Shown in pieces: positions 24,434 through 33,282 of a DNA stretch of 64,000 nt (position 1 is its first letter; each line of letters begins with the position of its first letter). The notes beneath the pieces are model-generated. The model was not told the origin of the DNA, made no database searches, and saw nothing but the letters and a program-made list of their open reading frames with translations. Where the stretch lies: positions 7,946 to 71,945 of the forward strand of contig CAZPDS010000004.1 of NCBI GenBank assembly GCA_964585485.1. Reading direction: 5' to 3'. The position numbers and the translations under genes were made by a program. The stretch comes from CALGYY01 sp964585485 (lineage in GTDB: Bacteria > Bacteroidota > Bacteroidia > Bacteroidales > CAIWKO01).

Positions 24434-25294
24434 ATGATTATCCCTACCAGTAATTTAGTTAAAGCCGCACAGGCGATTTCGAAAATGAACGAGAAAAAAC
24501 TGGCTGATTTTTTCCGCGATTTCGAAAAAAAACAGGAGGTATTGTACTCCTACATTATCGCCAATGCAGACAATATGAAAAATGAAGATGCCCGTGAAGA
24601 TTTCACCTATGTCTTTTCGGTCATCTGGAAAACTTACGACAGCCTGAAAGGTGGCACAAAAACCATTACCACCAAAGAACTCGAAAAAAAGGAACAGGAA
24701 CACATCAAAGGATGGGAAACCTTTTCATCGATTACAAATCCAAAAGAAGAAGAAGCCTTCGTGAAAGCATTTATCAACCAACCGGAAATATGGGATTTTA
24801 TGATCGACATCATCTTTCCGGATCCCGATAAGCCGGATCAGACCAACTTCACTGAAAAAGATATTGCCATTGCCTTCGCTTGCGTGAACCTTATGACCGC
24901 CGTTTTAAATGACGCCGCCAGTATCACCACAGGAAAAAAAGAAGTGTCTAAAAAACCTGCAGCGAAGAAACCTGCAGCGAAGAAACCTGCAGCCAAGAAA
25001 CCTGCAGCCAAGAAACCTGCAGCCAAGAAGCCAGTAGCTAAGAAACCCACAGCTAAGAAGCCAGTAGCTAAGAAACCCACAGCTAAGAAGCCAGTAGCTA
25101 AGAAGCCAGTAGCTAAGAAACCCGCAGCTAAGAAGCCCGTAGCTAAGAAGCCAGTAGCTAAGAAACCCGCAGCTAAGAAGCCCGTAGCTAAGAAGGCAGT
25201 AACCAAGAAACCCGCAGCGAAGAAGCCAGTGGCTAAGAAACCCGCAGCGAAGAAACCGGTAGCGAAGAAGCCCGCGGTTAAGAAATCAAAGTAA
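24434..25294 (+). CDS. Histone H1-like protein with AKKP pentapeptide repeat tail
   Basis: 286 residues. Residues 1-~165 form a mostly helical acidic/basic domain (start MIIPTSNLVKAAQAISKMNE) that I cannot place in a family. From ~172 to the end come about 22 pentapeptides of the type xAKKP (x = A, V or T), which resemble the C-terminal tail of eukaryotic H1 and bacterial Hc1/AlgP proteins and should bind DNA or RNA non-specifically. Sits 12 bp after the Nudix gene and 31 bp before the double UvrA-like gene, suggesting one transcript. Confidence 0.85.
   Translation: MIIPTSNLVKAAQAISKMNEKKLADFFRDFEKKQEVLYSYIIANADNMKNEDAREDFTYVFSVIWKTYDSLKGGTKTITTKELEKKEQEHIKGWETFSSITNPKEEEAFVKAFINQPEIWDFMIDIIFPDPDKPDQTNFTEKDIAIAFACVNLMTAVLNDAASITTGKKEVSKKPAAKKPAAKKPAAKKPAAKKPAAKKPVAKKPTAKKPVAKKPTAKKPVAKKPVAKKPAAKKPVAKKPVAKKPAAKKPVAKKAVTKKPAAKKPVAKKPAAKKPVAKKPAVKKSK
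24959..25291 (+). repeat. 15-bp tandem repeat array coding the AKKP tail
   Basis: About 22 units of 15 bp (type GCAGCGAAGAAACCT). The first five copies are nearly identical; the middle copies alternate as a 30-bp unit (GTAGCTAAGAAACCC / ACAGCTAAGAAGCCA), which indicates duplication of blocks of different size. Length variation between strains or assembly collapse is likely. Confidence 0.9.
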
Positions 25295-25325
25295 GACGTG
25301 TCACCGAAGAAAATGGATTCTTTCG

Positions 25326-28300
25326 ATGACGGGAAGTATTTATATTGAAAACGCAGAGGAAAACAATCTCCGTCGCGTCACCCTCAAGCTTCCGCATTAC
25401 TGTTTCATTGCTGTATGCGGCGTAAGCGGAAGCGGAAAATCCAGTCTCATTGCCGATGTTCTTCAAAAAGAAGGGCATCGGCTTTTTATTGAAAACTTTC
25501 TGGAAGGATCCACCCGCCAGCAGCGGCATCCCAAAAGACCTGCGGCAGATCGGATTGAGGGTTTGTTCCCGGTTGTGGCCCTGAATCAGCAGAATTACAT
25601 TCGCAGCAGCCGCTCTACCGTTGGCACCATGACCGGTATTTACGATTACCTGCGGCTGTTGTATGCCCGCCTGGGTAAAGCGGACGATCCACTCGTCCGC
25701 CTTAACCGAAGTTTATTTTCGTTTAACCACCCTGCAGGATACTGCCCAGTATGCAAAGGCGTAGGTCTGGAAGACCATATTGACACGAACAAACTCATTG
25801 GCGACCCCAACAAAACAATTCGCGAAGGGGCCATCAACCTAATGACACCAACGGGCTATATCATCTATTCGCAGGTAACGATGGAAGAGCTCAATAAGGT
25901 TTGTGTTGCAGAAGGCTTCAATGTAGACATTCCCTGGAAGGATCTCACCGATGTGCAGCGAAGCGTGATTTTCAACGGTTCCGAAAAAGTAAAGATCCTC
26001 TTTGGGAAACACACTTTGGAATCACGGCTAAAGTGGACCGGCATTACGGCCCGTCCGCGTGAAGAAGGATTTTACAAAGGTCTTATCCCCATCATGGAAG
26101 ACATCCTGAAACGTGATCGCAACCCCAATATTCTGCGATTTTCCGGATCTGTAGAATGTTCGGCCTGTCATGGAAAAAAACTTAATGCCAGGGCCCTTTC
26201 CGTTTCCTTATGGGGACAACACATCTGCGATTTATCGTCCATGGAATTCACGGATCTGCAGCGCTATTTTCAGCAAGTGCCGCTGCATCCCGATCAGCAG
26301 GCGGTTGCAGAACCGGTGATCGCCGCCATCCAACGGCGGCTGGATACACTGTGTAAGTTGGGACTGGGTTACCTTACTTGCGATCGGGAAGCGCCCACCC
26401 TTAGCAATGGCGAGGCCGGAAGAATACGGCTGGCCGCCTACGCCTCGTCCACACTCCGCAACATCTTATATATTTTCGATGAGCCTTCTGCCGGATTGCA
26501 TCCCCTGGAACACGGGCACCTGATGGACGTGTTAAAAACACTGGTGCGTCAAGGAAACACCGTTATCGTGGCCGATCACGACCGGCAAACCCTGCAGCAG
26601 GCCGACTGGATTGTTGACATTGGCCCCGGCGCCGGCCTGCTGGGGGGCGAAATCCTCTTTAACGGACCGGCCTCGGCGTATTTCAGCCAGCCCATCGCGC
26701 GGAGCATGACGCAAGCGTATCTTCTCAATAGCCCTGAACTACCCACGATCATAGAACAGCAGCAACAAACAGCACGATGGAAAGCCGGCCCACTCAGCCT
26801 TCATAACCTCCACCAGATTGAAGCAGACTTCCGCCTTCAGGCAATCAACACCCTAACGGGTTTATCGGGCAGCGGTAAAACAAGCCTGCTGAAAGCGTTG
26901 CATACCTACTGTTCGGACCCCATGCATCCGCATCCCTTCCGAAAAATCATCTCCATAGACAGCAGCCCCATTGGACGAACACCACGCAGCAACCCGGCCA
27001 CCTATACGGGTCTCGGTGATGCATTGCGGGACGTACTGGCCTCACAGGCAGAAGCGAAAGCCCGCGGATACAAAAAAGGCCGATTCTCTTTTGCCGTACC
27101 CGGCGGTCGTTGTGAGGCCTGTGGTGGCGCCGGTGTGCAGCAAGTGGGCATGCACTTTCTCGGCAATGTTGAGGTCGTTTGTGAGCAATGCAACGGAAAA
27201 CGCTTCAGCGATGAAACGCTGGAGATCACCTATCGCGGCAAAAATATTTTCGACCTCCTGGAACTAACCTTTGCAGAAGCACACGCATTTTTTGCCGACA
27301 TCCCGAAAATAGGCTCTTTTACCCAAATCATGAACGACCTCGGCCTCGGGTACATGAAACTTGGGCAATCGTCAACCAGCCTGTCGGGTGGCGAAGCGCA
27401 ACGAATTAAACTGGCCACGGAACTTGCCAGGGCCGGCACGTCAGGAACGCTCTACCTTCTGGACGAACCCGGTGCAGGCCTGCATTACGCCGATATGGAG
27501 ATCCTGTTCCTGGCCTTGAAAAAACTCGCATCCCGGGGACATACGCTCATCTGCAGCGAAAATGACCCTTACTTCATTCTGCTTTCCGACCACATCGTGG
27601 ATCTGGGTCCGGGCAGCGGGAAAGCCGGAGGAAAAGTGGTTTTCTCGGGCCTCCCCCAGCAGCTCGTAAACGCCCAACAGAGTGCTACAGGCGAGGGGGT
27701 GAAACGGATGCTTCAATCGTACAGTAAACAAATATCAAGCGGTGACAGCATGGCGGAAGACGTTCCGAAACAGCCGATAACACTGACCCATGTGAGCACC
27801 AATAATCTCCGGGATGTTTCTGTTTCCTTTCATCCGAATGAAATCACCGCAGTGTGCGGCGTTTCAGGGGCAGGGAAATCGTCGCTGGTATACTCTACAC
27901 TGTATGCAGAATGTCACCGCCTGTTCCTCGAAAACAACAGTGCCTACGTTCGCCAATATAGCCATTTCCCGGGCGGCGCGCGGCTTGAAAGTGCTCAGGG
28001 CCTCATGCCGGCCATCGCGATCCGGAAGAAAAATCAGGTACGCAACCCCCGTTCGGTCATCGCCGGATATACCGGCCTCTACGAATTGTACCGCCTGCTG
28101 TTCAGCCGTCTGGCCAAGGGCGATGACCCGACTCAGCCACCGCCACTCTCTAACCATTTTTCCTTTAACCGCGACGAAGGCGCTTGTACCACCTGCGCCG
28201 GGATTGGATCACGAACCCAATGCGACCCCGACCTGCTGGTAAGTCATCCCTCAAACCCCCTTACTGCCGGCGCGATGGACGGTCACAAAACCGGGAAATT

Positions 28301-30146
28301 TTACGGCGAAACGCACGGACAGTACGTTGCCACCCTGCTGGCGGTTGGGGAAAAACTCGGAATCGATTTTAATGTACCCTACTCAGCACTGGATGAACGA
28401 GCCCGGCATATCGCCATGTATGGTTGCGGGAACGCGGAATTTGAGGTGAAGTGGTCGTTTAAACGAGGCTCCATTGAAGGAGTGCATAGCCTGAAGCGCG
28501 ACTGGCCGGGTTTTTCCGCCCTGGTCAACGAAGAGTATGCGCGGAAACATGCGGATGCCCGCGGCCAGGCAATGCTAAACCTGATGAAGACAGAGAAATG
28601 CCCATCGTGCCACGGATACCGCCTTAAACCTGAGCTCCTTCAATATCGTCTGGGAAACATGCACATCGGTGAACTCACGGCCCTCAGTGCTGAAGAGGCC
28701 CTGGATTGGTTTGAAAACCATTTCAGCAAACTATTCCACGACCAACTGGAAATTAAGGTATCCCAACGATTGTCGGAAGGTATCACCGGCCGGTTGAAAG
28801 CCCTATGCAAAGCGGGCTTGGGCTACCTTAGCACAGATCGGCAAGTGAGCACATTGTCGGGCGGTGAATACCAACGTCTGCAAATGGCCGGCCTGGTGCG
28901 GGCCCCGCTGACCGGAACACTTTACATTTTGGACGAACCGTCGTTCGGCCTACATCCTCTTGACATCCAGCGCATCGCTGAACTGCTCGGGGTCTTGAAA
29001 TCCGGCGGAAATACAGTCGTCATGATCGATCATTCTGCGCAACTGATTGAAAACGCGGATCGGGTTATCATGCTGGGACCCTCGGCGGGGGCGGACGGCG
29101 GCCGTATCCTTGAGGAGGGGACGCCGGATGTTCTGTTGAAAAAATATTTTTCAACCAAAAAAATCATCCTGCCTTATAAGCAGGCAGGCCCTCGCTTGAT
29201 CGTCACCCACGCTATTGCCAACAATCTGCAGCGGGTCAGCCTAAGCATCAGCGCCGAACAACTAACCGTTCTCACCGGAGTGAGCGGCAGCGGTAAATCC
29301 AGCCTGCTGCATCAGGTCATATACGATAGCTACCTCTATCACCGCCCCCTTGAATGTGAAAACATCAACGGTTTCGAACATTTCAGCGATTGCATCTTCG
29401 TTGAACAATCCATCCCTCAACCCTCCGCGTCCGCCACCGTAGGCAGTTATCTGGAGCTCACCCCACTGGTCCAGAAAGTCTTTGCAGAAAGCCCGCAAGC
29501 CCGGGAGCGAAAATGGAAAACGACTCATTTCTCGCGGCATGCCAGAGACGGCCAATGCCCCGACTGTGAGGGCAGCGGCGAAGTAATCGTAGCCCTCGAT
29601 TTTCTACCCGACGTATCCTCACCTTGCGAATCCTGCGGCGGGAAAGGATTTAAAGAAAGTGTACTTTCTGTTTGCGTGGAAGGAAGTACCATTGACGAAA
29701 TTGAACAACTTAGCGCCGGGCCGTTGAGAACGTTTCTTCGAACCCACGCTTCCGGGAAAAAATTCTCTGCGTTTGAGCTCATCTTTGATTTCCTGGAATA
29801 TACCGGCCTCGATTATTTGCAAGCAGGCCGCTTTCTAAAAACTCTCTCGGGCGGGGAACTCCAGCGCCTTAAACTCGTGAAAGCCCTAAGTCGCCCGGTG
29901 AGCGGTCCAAGACTATTACTGTTGGATGAACCCGGCGGAGGACAACACCCTGCCGACATTCAGCGCCTATTGCACCTCTTTGCCCGTCTGCTGGAACAGG
30001 GACACACCCTGGTGTGCGCCACCCACGACCCCCTGCTGATGGAAGCCGCCCACAACGTCATCGAATTGGGCCCGGGTGGTGGCAAGAATGGAGGAAATAT
30101 TGTAGGTACGCGCACTATAGATGCCAGCGGGAAACTTGCAAAATAA
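25326..30146 (+). CDS. Double UvrA-like protein with four ABC ATPase modules and no UvrB-binding domain
   Basis: 1606 residues; ordinary UvrA is ~940. Walker A motifs begin at residues 32, 512, 845 and 1318 (GVSGSGKSS, GLSGSGKTS, GVSGAGKSS, GVSGSGKSS). ABC signatures begin at 359 (LSNGEAGR, degenerate), 686 (LSGGEAQR), 1177 (LSGGEYQR) and 1507 (LSGGELQR). Walker B reads DEPSAGLHP, DEPGAGLHY, DEPSFGLHP, DEPGGGQHP. Four CxxC pairs for zinc modules are kept. In modules 1 and 3 the sequence jumps from the arm after LLYARLGK or LLFSRLAKG straight to the FSFN...C-x-x-C zinc part, so the UvrB-binding domain is missing. A single chain equals a UvrA2-like dimer. DNA damage or drug-adduct sensing is plausible but UvrB handover is unlikely. 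Confidence 0.9.
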   Translation: MTGSIYIENAEENNLRRVTLKLPHYCFIAVCGVSGSGKSSLIADVLQKEGHRLFIENFLEGSTRQQRHPKRPAADRIEGLFPVVALNQQNYIRSSRSTVGTMTGIYDYLRLLYARLGKADDPLVRLNRSLFSFNHPAGYCPVCKGVGLEDHIDTNKLIGDPNKTIREGAINLMTPTGYIIYSQVTMEELNKVCVAEGFNVDIPWKDLTDVQRSVIFNGSEKVKILFGKHTLESRLKWTGITARPREEGFYKGLIPIMEDILKRDRNPNILRFSGSVECSACHGKKLNARALSVSLWGQHICDLSSMEFTDLQRYFQQVPLHPDQQAVAEPVIAAIQRRLDTLCKLGLGYLTCDREAPTLSNGEAGRIRLAAYASSTLRNILYIFDEPSAGLHPLEHGHLMDVLKTLVRQGNTVIVADHDRQTLQQADWIVDIGPGAGLLGGEILFNGPASAYFSQPIARSMTQAYLLNSPELPTIIEQQQQTARWKAGPLSLHNLHQIEADFRLQAINTLTGLSGSGKTSLLKALHTYCSDPMHPHPFRKIISIDSSPIGRTPRSNPATYTGLGDALRDVLASQAEAKARGYKKGRFSFAVPGGRCEACGGAGVQQVGMHFLGNVEVVCEQCNGKRFSDETLEITYRGKNIFDLLELTFAEAHAFFADIPKIGSFTQIMNDLGLGYMKLGQSSTSLSGGEAQRIKLATELARAGTSGTLYLLDEPGAGLHYADMEILFLALKKLASRGHTLICSENDPYFILLSDHIVDLGPGSGKAGGKVVFSGLPQQLVNAQQSATGEGVKRMLQSYSKQISSGDSMAEDVPKQPITLTHVSTNNLRDVSVSFHPNEITAVCGVSGAGKSSLVYSTLYAECHRLFLENNSAYVRQYSHFPGGARLESAQGLMPAIAIRKKNQVRNPRSVIAGYTGLYELYRLLFSRLAKGDDPTQPPPLSNHFSFNRDEGACTTCAGIGSRTQCDPDLLVSHPSNPLTAGAMDGHKTGKFYGETHGQYVATLLAVGEKLGIDFNVPYSALDERARHIAMYGCGNAEFEVKWSFKRGSIEGVHSLKRDWPGFSALVNEEYARKHADARGQAMLNLMKTEKCPSCHGYRLKPELLQYRLGNMHIGELTALSAEEALDWFENHFSKLFHDQLEIKVSQRLSEGITGRLKALCKAGLGYLSTDRQVSTLSGGEYQRLQMAGLVRAPLTGTLYILDEPSFGLHPLDIQRIAELLGVLKSGGNTVVMIDHSAQLIENADRVIMLGPSAGADGGRILEEGTPDVLLKKYFSTKKIILPYKQAGPRLIVTHAIANNLQRVSLSISAEQLTVLTGVSGSGKSSLLHQVIYDSYLYHRPLECENINGFEHFSDCIFVEQSIPQPSASATVGSYLELTPLVQKVFAESPQARERKWKTTHFSRHARDGQCPDCEGSGEVIVALDFLPDVSSPCESCGGKGFKESVLSVCVEGSTIDEIEQLSAGPLRTFLRTHASGKKFSAFELIFDFLEYTGLDYLQAGRFLKTLSGGELQRLKLVKALSRPVSGPRLLLLDEPGGGQHPADIQRLLHLFARLLEQGHTLVCATHDPLLMEAAHNVIELGPGGGKNGGNIVGTRTIDASGKLAK

Positions 30147-30197
30147 ATGCGTTGATCTCTTCAAAATTCATATCTTTATTGATTCAAATCTTACTGC

Positions 30198-31037
30198 ATG
30201 AAAATACGACTACGCCTGTTCATGCTTTCATGCCTGCTGTTTAGCACGATCGCCCTGCAGGCCCAGAAAGAAAACCTGCCTGTTGGTGCGCGTTCGGCGG
30301 CCCTGGGCGGCACCTCGGTCTGCTACGATGATTTCTGGTCGCTCCATAATAACCAGGCCGGACTAGCCACCTTCAGTAGTATGGCCGTTGGCCTATACGC
30401 TGAAAACCGTTTCCTGATGAAGGAATTGATGCAGGGCGGGTTCGGTTTTGTGATGCCGGTAAAAAAGGCCGGTGTCTTCGCCGTCAATTACAACTACCTC
30501 GGCTATTCCATGTACCGCGAATCCAAAGTGGGTCTAGCCTATGCCCTGGCCTTCGGAAAACACATTTCCGCCGGAGTTCAACTGGATTACCTGAACACCC
30601 ATATCGGCGAAGAATACGGCGACGCCAACACCTTCACCTTCGAACTGGGACTGCGGGCTACCCTGATACGAAATCTCGTTCTGGGCGTCCACGTCTTCAA
30701 CCCGCTGCATGTGAAAGTAAGCAAATTCGGACCCGACAGGGTACCGGTTATCATCCGCGGCGGACTTAGCTATTCTTTCACCGACAAAGCGCTAATTGCC
30801 GTAGAAACCGAAAAAGACCTCAACCGTCCCGCCCGCTTCAAGGCCGGCGTTGAGTACCACGTGGTAAAACCCGTCTTCCTCCGGATGGGCATCGGCACCA
30901 ATCCCTTCGATTACAGTTTCGGACTGGGTCTTGAATTCGGGAACCTGAGCGCCGACCTAAGTGCGAACCGTCATCAGGTGCTGGGGTTCACACCGCAATT
31001 GTCGCTCGTATATTCCTTCAAAAAACGCGCTCAATGA
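30198..31037 (+). CDS. PorV/PorQ-like outer-membrane beta-barrel protein
   Basis: 279 residues. A signal peptide ends around ALQAQ (residue 22). The remainder is beta-barrel like, with alternating strands, the N-terminal LPVGARSAALGGTSVCYDDFW motif shared by PorV/PorQ/UPF0164 proteins, and a terminal aromatic strand LSLVYSFKK. PorV and PorQ are type IX secretion partners; whether this one serves T9SS or another purpose is open. It overlaps the next gene by 4 bp (ATGA). Confidence 0.75.
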   Translation: MKIRLRLFMLSCLLFSTIALQAQKENLPVGARSAALGGTSVCYDDFWSLHNNQAGLATFSSMAVGLYAENRFLMKELMQGGFGFVMPVKKAGVFAVNYNYLGYSMYRESKVGLAYALAFGKHISAGVQLDYLNTHIGEEYGDANTFTFELGLRATLIRNLVLGVHVFNPLHVKVSKFGPDRVPVIIRGGLSYSFTDKALIAVETEKDLNRPARFKAGVEYHVVKPVFLRMGIGTNPFDYSFGLGLEFGNLSADLSANRHQVLGFTPQLSLVYSFKKRAQ

Positions 31038-33142
31038 TACGGGGGCCACGCATTGTTCGTTGGCTGATTCTCAGCCTCACCGTTGGGGGAGCCCTGCTGT
31101 CATCGCCGCTCCGCGCCCAGGATCCGGACGAACTCAACAAGGAAGAACTCAACGAGCAAAAAGTGGAACAACTAGCCACCGGTACCGAAAGCGAGATGGA
31201 CTATTCGGACCTCCTTCAGGATATGGATTTTTACCTTAAGCACCCGTTGAACCTAAACACCGCTTCCGCGGAAGACCTCGCCTCTTTTATTATCCTAAGC
31301 GAAATCCAGATCAGCAACCTGCTGACGCACATTGCAAAAAACGGCAAACTCCTGTCCGTATACGAATTACAGTCTATTGACGGTTTCGATGTGGCGACGA
31401 TCCAAGCCCTCATGCCCTACGTGAAAGTAAGTAACGAGGGTGCGCAACGCTTTAATTTCCGCGACGCCTTGCAGTACGGCAGCCACGACCTCTTTCTGCG
31501 GTACCAGCGGGTGCTGGAGCAACAGCAAGGGTATTCCCCGGCCACAGACGAAGAACTGGCCGAAAGCCCCAATTCACGCTACCTGGGTTCGGCCGACAAA
31601 TACTATCTCCGCTACCGCTACAAGTTCTTTAATAAGATCAGCATGGGAATAACGGCCGAAAAAGATGCCGGCGAACAATTCTTTGCCGGTGCCCAAAAAT
31701 ACGGCTTTGACTTCTATTCGGCCCACCTGATGGTAAACAACCTGGGCATCGTAAAATCCGCCGTAGTCGGCGATTACCATGTGCAGTTCGGACAGGGATT
31801 GACCCTTTGGACCGGAATGGGATTTGGTAAATCAAGCGATGTCATCAACATTAAAAAAATGGCCAGCGGGCTGCGCGCATTTACCTCCGCCGACGAAAAC
31901 CGATTCATGCGGGGCGCCGCGGTATGCCTGGCGAAAAAAGGGATTGAATTCACCGCCTTCTATTCCATCAAAAAAATCGACGCCAACGGACTGTCTTCCG
32001 ACACGACATCACAGGAACTTCAGGCCATTTCTTCCCTTCAGGAATCAGGACTTCACAGCACCCCGTCCGAGGTGGAAGACCGAAAATCCCTAACCCAACA
32101 GCTCTTCGGCGGGCACCTGGCCTACCGCAACCGCCGGCTGAATGTGGGAGTTACGGCAGCACAAACCCTGTTGGGCGCAGCGCTTCAGCCCAACACCGCC
32201 ATGTACAACCAATTTGGATTTCAGGGATCTTCCTTGTTAAATCTGGGGCTTGACTACAGTTACATTATCCGTAACTTTAATTTCTTCGGCGAGTTCTCGT
32301 ACAGCGGAAACGGCGGCTTTGCCTTGCTCGATGGGATCATGATGTCGCCCGACCCGCATGTATCCATTTCCTTGCTGTACCGGAATTACCGGCGAAACTA
32401 TGCCGCCTTGTATTCAAGCGCCTTCGCAGAAAGCAGCACCAATGCCAATGAAGAAGGTTTGTTTTTCGGATTGGCGTTGAAATTTTCACGACAGTGGAAC
32501 CTGAATGCCTATTGCGATTACTACCGCTTCGACTGGTTGAAATTCACCACCAGTGCGCCTTCTCGGGGACAGGACTACATGGCGCAACTCAATTACAGGC
32601 CCTCCCGTAAACTTGAGCTCTATCTCAAATACAGGTACGAAATTAAAGGAGAAAGCATGAAAGATGATCAGCGGGTTTTGCCTTACAACGGTGATATGCG
32701 TAAGCAAAGCCTTCGTTTCAACGTGTCGGTCCAGGTCAGCCCTTCCGTTACACTTAAAAACCGCGTTGAATACGTGATGCTTCAGGCGGAAGGCAGTGAT
32801 AAGCAACAGGGCTACCTCATTTATCAGGACGTCCGTTTTAAACCACCAAAATGGCCGGTTTCGCTTTCGACCCGTTACGCGCTCTTTCATACCGACAGCT
32901 ACGATGCACGCCTGTATGCTTACGAAAATGACGTGCTGTACGCCTACAGTATACCGGCCTACTACTACAAGGGCTGGCGATTTTATCTCATGGCCAAAGT
33001 GCGCCTGCACCGTCACGTCGATTTTTGGATTCGCTACGCCATCACCAATTACACCAACAAAGACGTAATAAGTTCGGGCCTCACCGAAATTCAGGGATCG
33101 CGTAAATCGGAAATTAAAGCGCAGCTCAGGCTTAAATTCTGA
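31034..33142 (+). CDS. ComEA-like helix-hairpin-helix domain fused to an outer-membrane beta-barrel
   Basis: 702 residues. A signal peptide covers residues 1-~28. Residues ~65-135 follow ComEA closely: LNLNTASAEDLASFIILS and then LLSVYELQSIDGFDVATIQALMPYV, i.e. two helix-hairpin-helix units that normally bind DNA. The remaining ~560 residues have repeated amphipathic strands and end KSEIKAQLRLKF, as an outer-membrane barrel does. It is translationally coupled to the PorV/PorQ-like gene. A role at the outer membrane involving DNA is inference; the helix-hairpin-helix could also bind protein. Confidence 0.82.
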   Translation: MIRGPRIVRWLILSLTVGGALLSSPLRAQDPDELNKEELNEQKVEQLATGTESEMDYSDLLQDMDFYLKHPLNLNTASAEDLASFIILSEIQISNLLTHIAKNGKLLSVYELQSIDGFDVATIQALMPYVKVSNEGAQRFNFRDALQYGSHDLFLRYQRVLEQQQGYSPATDEELAESPNSRYLGSADKYYLRYRYKFFNKISMGITAEKDAGEQFFAGAQKYGFDFYSAHLMVNNLGIVKSAVVGDYHVQFGQGLTLWTGMGFGKSSDVINIKKMASGLRAFTSADENRFMRGAAVCLAKKGIEFTAFYSIKKIDANGLSSDTTSQELQAISSLQESGLHSTPSEVEDRKSLTQQLFGGHLAYRNRRLNVGVTAAQTLLGAALQPNTAMYNQFGFQGSSLLNLGLDYSYIIRNFNFFGEFSYSGNGGFALLDGIMMSPDPHVSISLLYRNYRRNYAALYSSAFAESSTNANEEGLFFGLALKFSRQWNLNAYCDYYRFDWLKFTTSAPSRGQDYMAQLNYRPSRKLELYLKYRYEIKGESMKDDQRVLPYNGDMRKQSLRFNVSVQVSPSVTLKNRVEYVMLQAEGSDKQQGYLIYQDVRFKPPKWPVSLSTRYALFHTDSYDARLYAYENDVLYAYSIPAYYYKGWRFYLMAKVRLHRHVDFWIRYAITNYTNKDVISSGLTEIQGSRKSEIKAQLRLKF

Positions 33143-33221
33143 CGATCGATCATCAAACCAAACTTAAGAAGCATTTAACAAAGCGGTAATCTACGACTAT
33201 CGCTCATTAAAATTGTTTTGC

Positions 33222-33229
33222 TATTTTTG
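33222..33229 (+). promoter_or_regulatory. -7 element of the POT transporter
   Basis: TATTTTTG, 53 bp before the ATG at 33283. Confidence 0.45.
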
Positions 33230-33282
33230 TCCGTCATAAGTCAGAACTTTTTCATTCATTTTATTAATCTAATTCACTTATT

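Noticed and set aside
24838..25206. Minus-strand open frame of GFLATGFLAAGFLA repeats
   Set aside because: It is the reverse complement of the AKKP repeat array; it looks like a membrane repeat protein only because of the repeat and has no promoter or homologous context.
24959..25291. Tandem repeat considered as a CRISPR array
   Set aside because: Units are 15 bp, contiguous without spacers, in frame and coding.
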